Shown piece after piece: positions 16,088 through 25,566 of a stretch of DNA of 35,226 nt. A model generated the notes under the pieces. It was not told the DNA's origin and did not search any database. It saw only the letters and a list, made by a program, of their open reading frames with translations. The translations under genes were made by a program, and so were the position numbers. Positions within the stretch are counted from its first letter, which is position 1; each line of letters begins with the position of its first letter. The DNA lies in assembly GCA_035634055.1 (NCBI GenBank), contig DASQDR010000232.1:1-35226 (forward strand), given 5' to 3'. This stretch comes from JAICTV01 sp035634055. GTDB taxonomy: Bacteria > Planctomycetota > Phycisphaerae > Tepidisphaerales > Tepidisphaeraceae.

Positions 16088-16115
16088 GAGCGCGGCGAGT
16101 TTTGGCGGATCGGTA

Positions 16116-16673
16116 TCACTTCTCAAAATATCGCCGCGCCCGCGGGTCGTCGCGCAGCGCGGCAATGGCGTGGTGCAGGCGGGACTTCACCGTGCCCGAC
16201 GGGACGCCGGTGGCGGCGGCGATCTCCTCGATCGTCAGGTCGTCCACGTAGCGCAGCAGGACCGCCTCGCGGTGAACGGGCGAGAGGTTTGACATCGCGG
16301 CGGCGAGGTCGGCGCGCGCCTCGCCGGCGGCCGCGCCGTCGGGGGCGCACCCGGGAAGCCGGGCCACCGCGGCGTCATCCGACGCGAACCGATCGCGCTT
16401 GCGCCGCGCGGCCAGCGAGAGGTTGCGGACGGCGGGGAACAGGAAGGTGCTGAGGCTGGCGGTCAAGCAAAAGCCGGGGAACTTGCCGTGGAGGTAGGCG
16501 AAGGTCTCCTGGAGCACGTCGTGCGCGTCGGCGTCGTTGCCGGTGAAGCGGTACGCCAGGCGCAGCACGCGGTCGCGGTAGCGGTAGTAGAGGGCGTCGA
16601 ACGCCGAGGCGTCGCCGGCGTTGAGGGCAGCGACCAGGTCGTCGTCGGAGCGAGGGTCCGATGGCGGCGGCAT
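16116..16673 (-). CDS. Sigma-70 family RNA polymerase sigma factor (ECF type)
   Basis: The 185-residue protein has only regions 2 and 4, as in extracytoplasmic-function sigma factors. Region 2 contains FDALYYRYRDRVLRLAYRFTGNDADAHDVLQETF. Region 4 contains LSPVHREAVLLRYVDDLTIEEIAAATGVPSGTVKSRLHHAIAALR, the helix-turn-helix that reads the -35 box. The linker is Asp/Ala-rich. It starts at the ATG at 16673 with a GAGG upstream. No anti-sigma gene is adjacent, and it is not next to the STAS/ATPase pair, so its control is unknown. Target promoters cannot be deduced from this window. Confidence 0.93.
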   Translation of the reverse strand: MPPPSDPRSDDDLVAALNAGDASAFDALYYRYRDRVLRLAYRFTGNDADAHDVLQETFAYLHGKFPGFCLTASLSTFLFPAVRNLSLAARRKRDRFASDDAAVARLPGCAPDGAAAGEARADLAAAMSNLSPVHREAVLLRYVDDLTIEEIAAATGVPSGTVKSRLHHAIAALRDDPRARRYFEK

Positions 16674-16772
16674 CGTCGGGGCCTCGCCGAAGGGTGGACT
16701 TGCACGTTCGCGACGGAAGTCAGGGACAGCCCCTCACCCTCTCCCAAGGTACCGGCAGGGGCACCACGACGA

Positions 16773-19259
16773 TTACCGTCGGCGGCCGCGACCGCCACCA
16801 CTGCCGCCGCCTCCGCCGCTGCCGCCGCGATTGCGGCGGGAAGCGCCGCCGCGCTGGCCGGGGCCGGGGCCGGCGGGGCCGCGGGATGACTTGCCGCGGC
16901 CACCACCACCGCCACCACCGCCACCGCCACCGCCATTGCGGTCGGCGTGCTTGACCTTTCCGCCCCCACGCTTTTGCGGGCGGACGGTCTGCTGTTCCTG
17001 CTGCGGCGCCTCGCCCGGGCGGTTCACGCGCACGCGCGCCTGGATTTCGCTGATCGCCAGCCCCAGCTCGCGCCGCGGCACGTCCACCTTGGCGATGTAG
17101 ACCCGCGCCACGTCGCCGATGCCGATGCGCACGCCGGTCCGCTGCCCGCGCACCACGCCCGCCTTGTCGTCCACGTCCCACCAGTCGTCCATCAAGTCCT
17201 CGTAGCGGATCAGGCCGTCGGCCAGGTACTGGCGAAGCTGGATGAAGATGCCGAAGTTGGTGATGCCGGTGACGACGCCGTCGAACTCCTGGCCGATCTT
17301 GTCCTTGAGCAGTTCCAGGACCTTCACCTGCCGCAGCTCGCGCTCGGCGTCGCTGCTGCGCCGCTCGGTGTAGCTGATGTGCTTCCCGGTCTCGACGAAG
17401 TCGTCGTAACTTGGCACCGATTCCGGGTCCACCTTGATGCTCTTGCGGCCGCCCTTGATCGTCTTCATGCCCGTGGCGTCGCCCAAGGCGCGGAAGTAGG
17501 CGTCGAGCAGGCGGTGGATCGTCAGGTCGGCGTAGCGACGGATCGGGCTGGTGAAGTGACAGTAATTCTCGCTCGCCAGCGCGAAGTGCCCGATCTGCTC
17601 CGGCGAATACTCCGCGCGCGAGAGCGACTTGAGCACCGCCAGGTTGATCGCGAACGCCTCGGGCTTGCCCTTGATGCTCTCCAGCAGCGCCTGGATTCCC
17701 TTGTGGTCGAGCTGCTTGGGCATCCGGTGCCCGGCCACCTGCACGAAGGTGCGCAGGCGCTCGGAATCGGTCGCTTCGGGCCCCGGGTGGGTGCGGCGCA
17801 GGAACGGGAGGTTCAGCCGGTCCAGCAGCCGCGCCACCGCCTCGTTGGCCTCGACCATGAACATCTCGATCAGCGTGTGCGTGAAGCTCTGGTCCTCCTG
17901 CACCGCGTCGATGACCTTCCCTTCCTCGTCCAGCACCAGGTCGACCGTCGGCAGGTCGAGCACGATCTGCCCGTCGTGCCGGCGGCGCTTCTGGATGCGC
18001 TTGGCCAGGGCGTTCATGTCGTGCAGGAGCTGCACGACCTCGGGCGCGTAGTCGCCGATCGCGCGGTTGCCGTCGGGGTGGGGGATCTCCCTGGCGCCGT
18101 CGAGGATCGCCTGCGCCTCGCGGTAGCGCAGCCGCTTGCGCGAGGTGATGACAGTGTTGGCGAAGCGCGTGCGGATCGGGCGCGCGTCCTCGTCGAGCAC
18201 GATGAACGCGCTCGTGCACAGCCGCGGCACGCCCTCCTGAAGCGAGCAGACGCCGTTGGACAAAATCTCCGGCAGCATCGGGATGACGAAGCCGGGAAAG
18301 TACGTGCTGTTGCCGCGCTTGCGCGCCTCCTCGTCCAGCGGCGTGCCTTCCTTCACGAAGTGCGAGACGTCGGCGATGTGCACGCCGAGCTGCCAGTACC
18401 CGTCCTTGGTCCGCGTCAGGCTGATGGCGTCGTCGTAGTCCTTGGCGTCGTCGGGGTCGATCGTGCAGATCACCTGGTCGCTGAGGTCCAGCCGCTCGTC
18501 GCGCTCGGCGTCGGGGCGGAAGGTATCGACCGCCCGGCGAGCCTGCGCGAGCACCTCGTCGGGGAACGCCTCGGGCAGGCCGTGCGCGATGATCACGCCG
18601 CGCAGGTCCACGTCCTTCTCACCGGCGGCGCCGAGCACCTCGGTGATGACGCCCTGGGCGCGGGTGCCGTCCTCTTCCGGGTAGACGGTCAGCTCGACGA
18701 CGACCTTCGTGCCCACCTTGATGTGGCGCGAGCCGGCGTCGGGGGTGAGGATCGGGTCGGTGTACTGGTTGCCGTCCGGAAGGACCAGCCAAGTCGTCCC
18801 CTGCTTTTGCAGCGTGCCGACGAAGCGGGAATGCTTGCGCTCGACCACCTCGGTGATGCGGCCGGTGTACATCGCCTTGCCGTCGCGCTGGCCGCGACTG
18901 GTGATCTTGGCGCGGACCAGGTCGCCGTTGATGGCGCCGTTGTTCTCTCCCTGGGGGATGTAGAGGTCCTCATGGTCGCCGGGATCGGTCGGGACGACGA
19001 ACCCGAAGCCGCGCTTGTTGTGCCGGTACGTGCCGGCGAACTCGTCGCGCCCCACCTTTTGGCTGGGGAGCATCACGGCCCCGCGCGTGCCGAGGATGAC
19101 GCGGCCGTTGTGCATCAGCTCGCGCAGCGCCTCGCGGAAGGCGGGGTACTGCTCCTCCTGCGCCAGGTCCAGCTCCTTGGCCAGCACGCGGGGCTTTTGC
19201 GGGCGGTAGTCGTCGCTCTTGAGGTGGCTGAGGATCTTGCTCTTGATCTGATCGGACAT
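16773..19259 (-). CDS. rnr: Ribonuclease R (3'-5' exoribonuclease, RNB family)
   Basis: The 828-residue protein has an N-terminal winged-helix-like region and cold-shock domains (about 1-230; HNKRGFGFVVP). The RNB catalytic domain has ICTIDPDDAKDYDDAISL at about 264-281, containing the aspartates that bind magnesium. HFTSPIRRYADL follows, then a C-terminal S1 domain (about 650-750). The last 70 or so residues are a Gly-rich, basic tail with a run of about twelve glycines and many Arg residues; such tails bind RNA, but this one is unusually long and low in complexity. It removes structured RNA during turnover and quality control. The ATG at 19259 gives MSDQIKSKIL; the Shine-Dalgarno is weak. 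Confidence 0.95.
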   Translation of the reverse strand: MSDQIKSKILSHLKSDDYRPQKPRVLAKELDLAQEEQYPAFREALRELMHNGRVILGTRGAVMLPSQKVGRDEFAGTYRHNKRGFGFVVPTDPGDHEDLYIPQGENNGAINGDLVRAKITSRGQRDGKAMYTGRITEVVERKHSRFVGTLQKQGTTWLVLPDGNQYTDPILTPDAGSRHIKVGTKVVVELTVYPEEDGTRAQGVITEVLGAAGEKDVDLRGVIIAHGLPEAFPDEVLAQARRAVDTFRPDAERDERLDLSDQVICTIDPDDAKDYDDAISLTRTKDGYWQLGVHIADVSHFVKEGTPLDEEARKRGNSTYFPGFVIPMLPEILSNGVCSLQEGVPRLCTSAFIVLDEDARPIRTRFANTVITSRKRLRYREAQAILDGAREIPHPDGNRAIGDYAPEVVQLLHDMNALAKRIQKRRRHDGQIVLDLPTVDLVLDEEGKVIDAVQEDQSFTHTLIEMFMVEANEAVARLLDRLNLPFLRRTHPGPEATDSERLRTFVQVAGHRMPKQLDHKGIQALLESIKGKPEAFAINLAVLKSLSRAEYSPEQIGHFALASENYCHFTSPIRRYADLTIHRLLDAYFRALGDATGMKTIKGGRKSIKVDPESVPSYDDFVETGKHISYTERRSSDAERELRQVKVLELLKDKIGQEFDGVVTGITNFGIFIQLRQYLADGLIRYEDLMDDWWDVDDKAGVVRGQRTGVRIGIGDVARVYIAKVDVPRRELGLAISEIQARVRVNRPGEAPQQEQQTVRPQKRGGGKVKHADRNGGGGGGGGGGGGRGKSSRGPAGPGPGQRGGASRRNRGGSGGGGGSGGGRGRRR

Positions 19260-19743
19260 CGAATCGCTTTCTGCCGCGGGCTCGCTTGCTGCCGCGCGGG
19301 CTCTCTTCTCTATAAGTGTGTCTATCGGTCTGTCCCCGCCGCACGCGCGCCCTCCGGGGCGCGCTACGAAGCGCGGCTCACGCGGGGCGGGCGCGGGGAC
19401 GAATGTAATTTCGTTTCGGCGGTGTCAACAACGGGAGATCGGTCAGAAGATAACGAACCAGCGATCGGGCCGGGGGGAGTGGCTGAGATGCTTGCTTGCG
19501 GTCTTCCGGCGATGCTTCGCCGTCTTTCACTTCGGCCAATCATAAGCACGGCTTGAGCAAAAACAAGCGAGGCCCGCTGCCAAAGCCGCCAATGCCAGCA
19601 GGGGCGGCGTGGTGCGCGGTGGGCACGAGCTGACGGCAGAGCGCGCGCGATCCGCGCCGGATCGCCCCTGTCGATGGATTGCGAGGGCGAGGGAGTCATG
19701 GCCGCCGGGCGGTACGCCGGCTGCCTTCACGTTGTCACGTTCC
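19260..19743. other. Intergenic region upstream of rnr (484 bases)
   Basis: On the minus strand a possible rnr promoter is seen: GGGACA (19336-19331), 16 bases, TATAGA (19314-19309), a weak match. No convincing gene was found; the 67-codon frame at 19527-19730 (minus) has poor third-position GC. No hairpin with a T-run was seen after plsY. Confidence 0.3.
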
Positions 19744-20460
19744 TCATCGCGTGCCGGGGGAATTGGCTGCGGCGGGGGCCGTGGCGGCGGGCGCGGCGGG
19801 GGGCTTGCTGCCGAAGCGGTTTTCCGTGCCGGCGCGCAGGCGGGCGATGTTGGCGCGGTGCTTGGCGACGATCAGCCCGGCCATCACCAGCGCGAACAGC
19901 AGCAGCGGGAGCTGGCTGCCAAAGACCGGCCAATCCCGCGCCAGGCCGATGCCCAGGTACGCCACCGGCAGCGTCGCCGCCGCCGCGAGCGAGCCCAGGC
20001 TGATGTAGCGCCAGGCGTAGAAGACCACGATGAACACCGCGATCGCCACCAGCCCCGGCAGCGTGAAGTAGGGGTAAAGCCCCAGCATCACGCCCGCGCT
20101 GGTGGCCACGCCCTTGCCGCCCTTGAACTTCAGGAACAGGCTGAAGACGTGCCCCAGCACGGCGGCGAAGCCGACCAGCAGCCAGAGCAGGTAGACGCGC
20201 GCGTCGCGCTGCTCGATCGGCAGGCGGTGCACGAGCGCCGACGCGACGGCCATCGGCAGCAGGCTCTTGAGCAGGTCGAGGAAGAAGACGAGGAAGAAGA
20301 ACTTCTTGCCCAGCAGCCGCCCGACGTTGGTCGCGCCGATGTTCCCGCTCCCGGCCGAGCGCGGGTCGACGCCCCTGGCCAGCCCGACGATCAACCCGAA
20401 AGGGATCGAGCCGACCACGTACGCGAGCGGGATCAGGATGAGCAGGGCGGACGTGGACAT
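19744..20460 (-). CDS. plsY: Acyl-phosphate:glycerol-3-phosphate acyltransferase PlsY
   Basis: PlsY makes lysophosphatidic acid, the first step of phospholipid synthesis, using acyl-phosphate. The 238-residue membrane protein shows its three cytoplasmic motifs: YVVGSIPFGLIVG near residue 15, RSAGSGNIGATNVGR near 35-48 and FKGGKGVATSAGVMLGLYP near 110. About five hydrophobic helices are present. The C-terminus has a Pro/Ala-rich tail beyond the usual end (about 200 residues in many homologues). The ATG at 20460 is the first codon in a convincing frame. It lies alone between rnr and the ThuA gene; the usual partner plsX is not in the window. Confidence 0.95.
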   Translation of the reverse strand: MSTSALLILIPLAYVVGSIPFGLIVGLARGVDPRSAGSGNIGATNVGRLLGKKFFFLVFFLDLLKSLLPMAVASALVHRLPIEQRDARVYLLWLLVGFAAVLGHVFSLFLKFKGGKGVATSAGVMLGLYPYFTLPGLVAIAVFIVVFYAWRYISLGSLAAAATLPVAYLGIGLARDWPVFGSQLPLLLFALVMAGLIVAKHRANIARLRAGTENRFGSKPPAAPAATAPAAANSPGTR

Positions 20461-20582
20461 AACGCGGCGTGAGTTTTAGCGGAAGCGGAGCGGGGAAGGG
20501 AGGGGGAGGGGAGGAACAGAGCGACGAAGCGACGAAGGGGAAGAGGCGAGCGGCGGAAGGGGCGGAGGGACGACGATGGCTC

Positions 20583-20652
20583 TCAACGTTCAATGCGCAA
20601 CGCTCAGCACTCATCCTTCATCCTTCATCATTCATCATTCAGCATTCAGCAT
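20583..20652. repeat. Ten degenerate heptamers in one register
   Basis: Ten consecutive 7-mers keep one register across 20583-20652, changing gradually from TCAACGT through TCAGCAC and TCATCCT to TCATCAT and TCAGCAT. The preceding 80 bases are purine-rich with GCGACGAA-type units, giving an imperfect inverted arrangement like that at 1237-1357. The array lies upstream of the ThuA-like gene. Confidence 0.75.
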
Positions 20653-20722
20653 TTCGCCCCCTCCCGGCGCTTTGATCTTGGCGGATTTGACGGCTATCGT
20701 CGCCGCGCGAAGGAGTCTGGCC

Positions 20723-21454
20723 ATGCCCATCCGCGTCACCGTTTGGAACGAGTACCGGCACGAGAAGAAGAACCCGAAGATCGCCGAGATCTACCCCAAC
20801 GGCATGCACGAGGCGATCGCGTCGCACCTGCGCAAGAGCGCGGCGTTGCAGGTGCGCACGGCCACGCAGGACGAGCCGGAGCACGGGCTGACGCAGGCGG
20901 TGGTCGACACCACCGACGTGATGATCTGGTGGGGCCACATGGCCCACGACGGGGTGGCCGACGCCATTGTCGAGCGCGTGCACAAGCGCTGCATCGGCGG
21001 CATGGGATTGGTGGTGCTGCACAGCGGGCACTTTTCCAAGCTCTTCCGCAAGCTGATGGGGACCACCTGCGACCTGAAGTGGCGCGAGGAGCTCAACGAG
21101 CGCGAGGTGCTGTGGGTCACCCGCCCGGGGCACCCGATCGTCGAGGGGATCGACGACCACTTCGTCCTGCCGCGCGAGGAGATGTACGGGGAGTTCTTCG
21201 ACATCCCCGAGCCGGAGTGTACCTTCCTGATCAGCAGCTTCGGCGGCGGGGAGGTCTTCCGCTCCGGCTGCACCTGGACGCGCGGGGCGGGCAGGATCGC
21301 CTACTTCCGCCCGGGGCACGAGACGTTCCCCACCTACCACGACAAAAACGTCCTGCGCGTGATCGAAAACGCCGTGAAATGGGCCGCTCCCGTTGGGGCG
21401 ACTCAGCCCCTGAAGTTCGGCAACCGGCTGCTCGGTTGGTTCGAGAAGACGTGA
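20723..21454 (+). CDS. ThuA-like domain protein
   Basis: The 243-residue protein resembles the ThuA family (class I glutamine-amidotransferase-like fold, named from trehalose utilisation): IRVTVWNEYRHEKKNPKIAEIYPNG at the start, a DVMIWWGHMAHDGVAD strand-loop, GMGLVVLHSGHFSKLF and a late GRIAYFRPGHETFPTYHDKNVLRVIENAVKW. It contains conserved His in LHSGH and PGHE. Substrate is unknown; similar proteins occur in sugar-degradation loci, but no sugar genes are near. The ATG at 20723 has AGGAG seven bases upstream. A terminator follows the stop. Confidence 0.88.
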   Translation: MPIRVTVWNEYRHEKKNPKIAEIYPNGMHEAIASHLRKSAALQVRTATQDEPEHGLTQAVVDTTDVMIWWGHMAHDGVADAIVERVHKRCIGGMGLVVLHSGHFSKLFRKLMGTTCDLKWREELNEREVLWVTRPGHPIVEGIDDHFVLPREEMYGEFFDIPEPECTFLISSFGGGEVFRSGCTWTRGAGRIAYFRPGHETFPTYHDKNVLRVIENAVKWAAPVGATQPLKFGNRLLGWFEKT

Positions 21455-21459
21455 CCGCC

Positions 21460-21480
21460 GGCGGCGGATCGCCGCCTTTT
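21460..21480 (+). terminator. Rho-independent terminator after the ThuA gene
   Basis: GGCGGC (21460-21465), loop GGATC, GCCGCC (21471-21476), then TTTT. A compact 6-bp GC stem with a short T-run, six bases after the ThuA stop. Confidence 0.6.
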
Positions 21481-21610
21481 CCGCCGCGCCAACGGCTCCA
21501 TTCCCTGTTTTTGCCCGGATTTTCCTGTTCAACGGGGCCGGGCGGACAGTAAAAGTACGGCCACACGGGCTGCCCCCCAGGAGAAGAGCCCCGCGGGGAA
21601 GAGGTGTTCG

Positions 21611-21904
21611 GTGAGGCTGTGCGCGGTCGCTTCGGCGCTGGCGTTGATGCTGTGCTACCTGCTCGGGGGCGGGGGCGACCTGCCCTCGGGCCACGAGCTC
21701 CAGCCGTCGCTGCCGAAACACGTTCTGGCGGCCATCCCCGGCGGCGACGACCCCCTCTCGCCCGACGCGCTCTCGCCGGGCGCACCGCGTGATTTGATCG
21801 CCGCCGATCCGGTCGTGTCCGACCCGCGCGATTCATCCCTTGCCGATCCCACCTCCGCCGCCGCCGCCTGCCGCGCGACGAGCCGACCGTGCGACGACCG
21901 CTGA
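21611..21904 (+). CDS. Small exported protein, possible lipoprotein
   Basis: The 97-residue frame starts with GTG at 21611, six bases after GAGG (21601-21604). The first residues LCAVASALALMLCYLLGGGG form a hydrophobic signal-like stretch, with no clear lipobox. The rest is Pro/Asp/Ala-rich and looks disordered. Third codon positions are mostly G or C, consistent with coding. No family is recognised. It is bounded by the ThuA terminator and a convergent gene. Confidence 0.5.
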   Translation: MRLCAVASALALMLCYLLGGGGDLPSGHELQPSLPKHVLAAIPGGDDPLSPDALSPGAPRDLIAADPVVSDPRDSSLADPTSAAAACRATSRPCDDR

Positions 21905-22036
21905 TGCGGATTGCGGCAGGGCGGCCGGGTTCGCTTTGACTGTTTTCCTCGACCGGCGCGACGCCATCCCATGACGGCAGTGAGCGCGCGGAGATCGAAC
22001 CCGCGTGTCCGCCGGCGCCCGTGCGACCCGGCGCTT

Positions 22037-22369
22037 TCAACCCTTCGCTGTCGGGCAGATCTCGCGCAGGTATTGGAAGGAGTAGATGCCGCTCTCGTGC
22101 TGGTCCGACCACTCGATCTTGATGGCGTAGTTGCCGACCAGTTGCGCCGCGACGGCCGCGATCGTGCCGGTGTAGTTGCCCGGCAACACCGTCAGCAGCG
22201 ACTTGCGCTGCTTGGCCGACTCGCGCTGCTCGCGGCACATCGCGCACGGGCACATCGAGCGAAGCAGCGTGAGCGGGTACGTGCAGCGCAGGCCGTCCTG
22301 CCACTCCACCTCGAGCTTCTCGTCGCGCTTCAGGTCCAGCCGGACCGGCGTGGTCTGTGGGGTCAGCAT
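22037..22369 (-). CDS. DUF971 (GBBH-like N-terminal domain) protein
   Basis: The 110-residue protein fits the DUF971 family: VEWQDGLRCTYPLTLLRSMCPCAMC with Cys40, Cys42 and Cys45, then YAIKIEWSDQHESGIYSFQYLREIC. In some proteins this domain is fused to gamma-butyrobetaine hydroxylase or to Fe-S-cluster carrier ATPases; the cysteines may bind zinc. It stands alone here. A TACAAT (22384-22379 minus) lies ten bases before the ATG with no ribosome-binding site, so the mRNA may be leaderless; no -35 box is evident. Confidence 0.88.
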   Translation of the reverse strand: MLTPQTTPVRLDLKRDEKLEVEWQDGLRCTYPLTLLRSMCPCAMCREQRESAKQRKSLLTVLPGNYTGTIAAVAAQLVGNYAIKIEWSDQHESGIYSFQYLREICPTAKG

Positions 22370-22451
22370 CGTCGGGCGATTGTAGGGGGCGGGCGGCTGA
22401 GGGTGCGCGTGCGCGTGCGCGGAGCGACGGGCCGGATCGCGCCCGCGCGGG

Positions 22452-22778
22452 TCACCACGCCATCAGGTTGAACAGGTTGTCCAGCACGAAGGCGAGGATC
22501 AGCAGGTTGACCATCAGCGCCATGATCGCGATCGCCCGCACCCTGCGGCGCGGCGAGGCCAGGCCGACGACCGCAAGCGCGAGCCCCAGCGCCCCGGAGA
22601 AGAGCCCGACCTGCCCGCCCAGTTGGCTGGCGAGCGTGGGCGGTTGCCCCTGTCGCCACCAGAGCAGCAACGACACCGCCAGCCCGCACGAGCCGCTGGC
22701 CAGCGACAGCAGCGCGCACGGCAGCCCGATCAGGCTCGGGAGCGACGCGCGCGCGGCGGTGGACGATTTGCTGGACAT
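22452..22778 (-). CDS. Small three-helix membrane protein, unknown
   Basis: From the ATG at 22778 (MSSKSSTAARASLPS) the protein has 108 residues. Three hydrophobic segments are seen: LIGLPCALLSLASGSCGLAVSLLL, GQVGLFSGALGLALAVVGLA and AIAIMALMVNLLILAFVLDNLF. The frame is open upstream to a GTG at 22865, but that part is Arg/Gly-rich and not membrane-like. No family is recognised. The layout resembles small DUF4190-like membrane proteins, but this is not certain. Confidence 0.7.
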   Translation of the reverse strand: MSSKSSTAARASLPSLIGLPCALLSLASGSCGLAVSLLLWWRQGQPPTLASQLGGQVGLFSGALGLALAVVGLASPRRRVRAIAIMALMVNLLILAFVLDNLFNLMAW

Positions 22779-22879
22779 GGCGGCGAAGGCGTTGGCACGG
22801 CCCGCGGCCGGAGACGCGCCGCGAGGCGCGCCGTGTGGGCGCGGGCCGCGCTCAAGGATACCCACTGTGAGACGGGGAG

Positions 22880-23074
22880 TCAGCGGAACAGCTTGAGCAA
22901 CACCCTAAGCGGCCACGCCGCACCGTGCAAGATCGACCCGCGCCGCCTCCGCCCGCCTCCGCCGCCCCCGCGCCGGCCCCACTCCAGCAGCGACCGCCCG
23001 GCGATCCCCTGCCGCCGCATCTGCCGGTAAACCTGCCCGTCGGGGCGATTGGGTCGTCTGCCGCTGGTGATCAT
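22880..23074 (-). CDS. Possible 64-aa basic protein, doubtful
   Basis: An ATG-started frame with high third-position GC gives a basic protein with a Gly/Arg-rich middle and a hydrophobic tail (GAAWPLRVLLKLFR). The ribosome-binding site is weak and no similarity is recognised. It could be a real small protein or a chance frame. Confidence 0.3.
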   Translation of the reverse strand: MITSGRRPNRPDGQVYRQMRRQGIAGRSLLEWGRRGGGGGGRRRRGSILHGAAWPLRVLLKLFR

Positions 23075-23120
23075 GGCTTGGTCAATCCAACAAACCAGTT
23101 GACATCATCACGTCAGTAAA

Positions 23121-23465
23121 TCAATTCAGCAGCATCGATGCCAGCAGTGCTGCCGCGACACCGATCCACAGCGCGTACCACGAAGCGGCGTCCGATCGGC
23201 GCCGGACCAGCATCGTGATACCGCCGGTCGCGCCAGCACCGACCGAGGCCCACAGGACTGCCCTGGCGGCCGGGCGCAACGCCCCGTGCGTCTCACGCGG
23301 CATGTGCAAAATAATGAGCAACAGTAGCAACCAAAGCGCCAGGGCTGCGACGATTGCGGCGCCGGCGGCTCTGGCCGCCAGGCGACTAAGCCACCGGATC
23401 GTGGGCCTCTCGGGCCCCGCCCGGCGATTGGTACTCGAGCGTCCGGTGCCGCCGCTCGGCGTCGC

Positions 23466-23469
<4 letters not shown>
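23121..23469 (-). pseudogene. Small membrane protein gene overlapping gatB end, probably frameshifted
   Basis: A GTG at 23469-23467 overlaps the gatB stop codon and has AGAGG eight bases upstream, a normal translationally coupled start. It encodes MSDAERRHRTLEYQSPGGAR and reaches TAG at 23386. In another frame the sequence continues as ERPTIRWLSRLAARAAGAAI, a hydrophobic helix, then a polar loop and a second helix to the stop at 23121 (SMLLN). That second piece has no good start of its own: only a TTG lies in the middle of its first helix. One base gained or lost near 23386-23410 would join them into a protein of about 115 residues with two membrane helices. This is either a broken gene, a programmed frameshift or a sequence error. 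Confidence 0.45.
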
Positions 23470-24947
<1,478 letters not shown>

Positions 24948-24980
24948 GCGGTTGGGCTCCCTGTGAAACAGCGGCCGGCG

Positions 24981-25008
24981 AGTATACGCCCGCGCCCGCG
25001 GCGGGCAA
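24981..25008 (-). promoter_or_regulatory. Promoter for gatB
   Basis: On the minus strand: TTGCCC (25008-25003), 16 bases, TATACT (24986-24981). The -10 box matches at five of six positions. The expected transcript starts about 27 bases before the gatB GTG. Confidence 0.55.
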
Positions 25009-25062
25009 CGCGGGGCGGAGATTCACTGGAAGTGCGCAAACGCCGGTGCCGATAGTTACCCT

Positions 25063-25467
25063 ATGGCCCGCGCTGCCACTGGCACCGTCCCGCCGCCGCA
25101 CACGACGTCAAGCGCGGCGTCGGGCGCAACCTCGTCGCGCGCAACGTCGGGCGCGACCGCGCCGCCCCCGCCGCACACCACGACCGCCCCGATCCGCCCG
25201 CGCGAGCGGCGCAAGGGGAACCGATCGCCGCTGGGCGTGATCGGCGTGCTGACCGAGGCGCACGCCGCGGACAAGCAGCTCGAGGTCGACATCCTCAACG
25301 TCAGCCCGCAAGGGTGCGCCTTCCGCGCCCCGGTCGCCTACCGCCCGGGGGCGACCTACACCATGCGGATCGGCACCGGCCCGCTCCACCTGGCAAGCAT
25401 TATCCGCATCATCTCCTCCCGCACCCGCGCCGACGGCTCGTTCGACGTCGGGGCGAAGTTCGTCTAG
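25063..25467 (+). CDS. PilZ-domain protein (candidate c-di-GMP receptor)
   Basis: The 134-residue protein has a Pro/Thr/Ser-rich N-terminus of about 43 residues, then a PilZ domain. Arginines in RERRKGNR (Arg50 and Arg54) and the NVSPQG motif (Asn79-Gly84) correspond to the RxxxR and D/NxSxxG residues that bind cyclic di-GMP. The C-terminal strand ends in DGSFDVGAKFV, as in other PilZ proteins. It may control motility, adhesion or polysaccharide; no target gene is adjacent. The ATG at 25063 is the first in frame, with no clear Shine-Dalgarno. The gene is divergent from gatB. Confidence 0.85.
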   Translation: MARAATGTVPPPHTTSSAASGATSSRATSGATAPPPPHTTTAPIRPRERRKGNRSPLGVIGVLTEAHAADKQLEVDILNVSPQGCAFRAPVAYRPGATYTMRIGTGPLHLASIIRIISSRTRADGSFDVGAKFV

Positions 25468-25486
25468 CGCTATCCAAGAACATAAT

Positions 25487-25566
25487 TCGCCGCAGAAGCG
25501 CAGAGGCCGGGCAGGCGTACTCGAACGACGCGCGCCGCCTCCGCGCCCTGTGCGCCTCTGCGGTGA
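25487..25566. repeat. Second copy of the CGCAGAGG inverted repeat
   Basis: Arms 25487-25517 and 25536-25566 are inverted copies agreeing at 25 of 31 positions, with CCGCAGA and GCGCAGAGG units as at 4933-5102. Here the arms are separated by only 18 bases. It lies in the 25468-25803 spacer; the rest of that spacer (25567-25803) shows no gene and no clear promoter. Confidence 0.7.

Noticed and set aside
16947..19556. An 869-codon plus-strand frame opposite RNase R
   Set aside because: It is rich in Arg, Val, Ala and His with no motif, and mirrors the RNase R gene.
19527..19730. 67-codon minus frame after plsY, with a hydrophobic end
   Set aside because: A GAGGA precedes its GTG, but only about 73 percent of third positions are G or C, lower than in real genes here, and the protein is not family-like.
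20583..20652. CRISPR array
   Set aside because: Units are 7 bases in direct tandem with no spacers and no cas genes are present.
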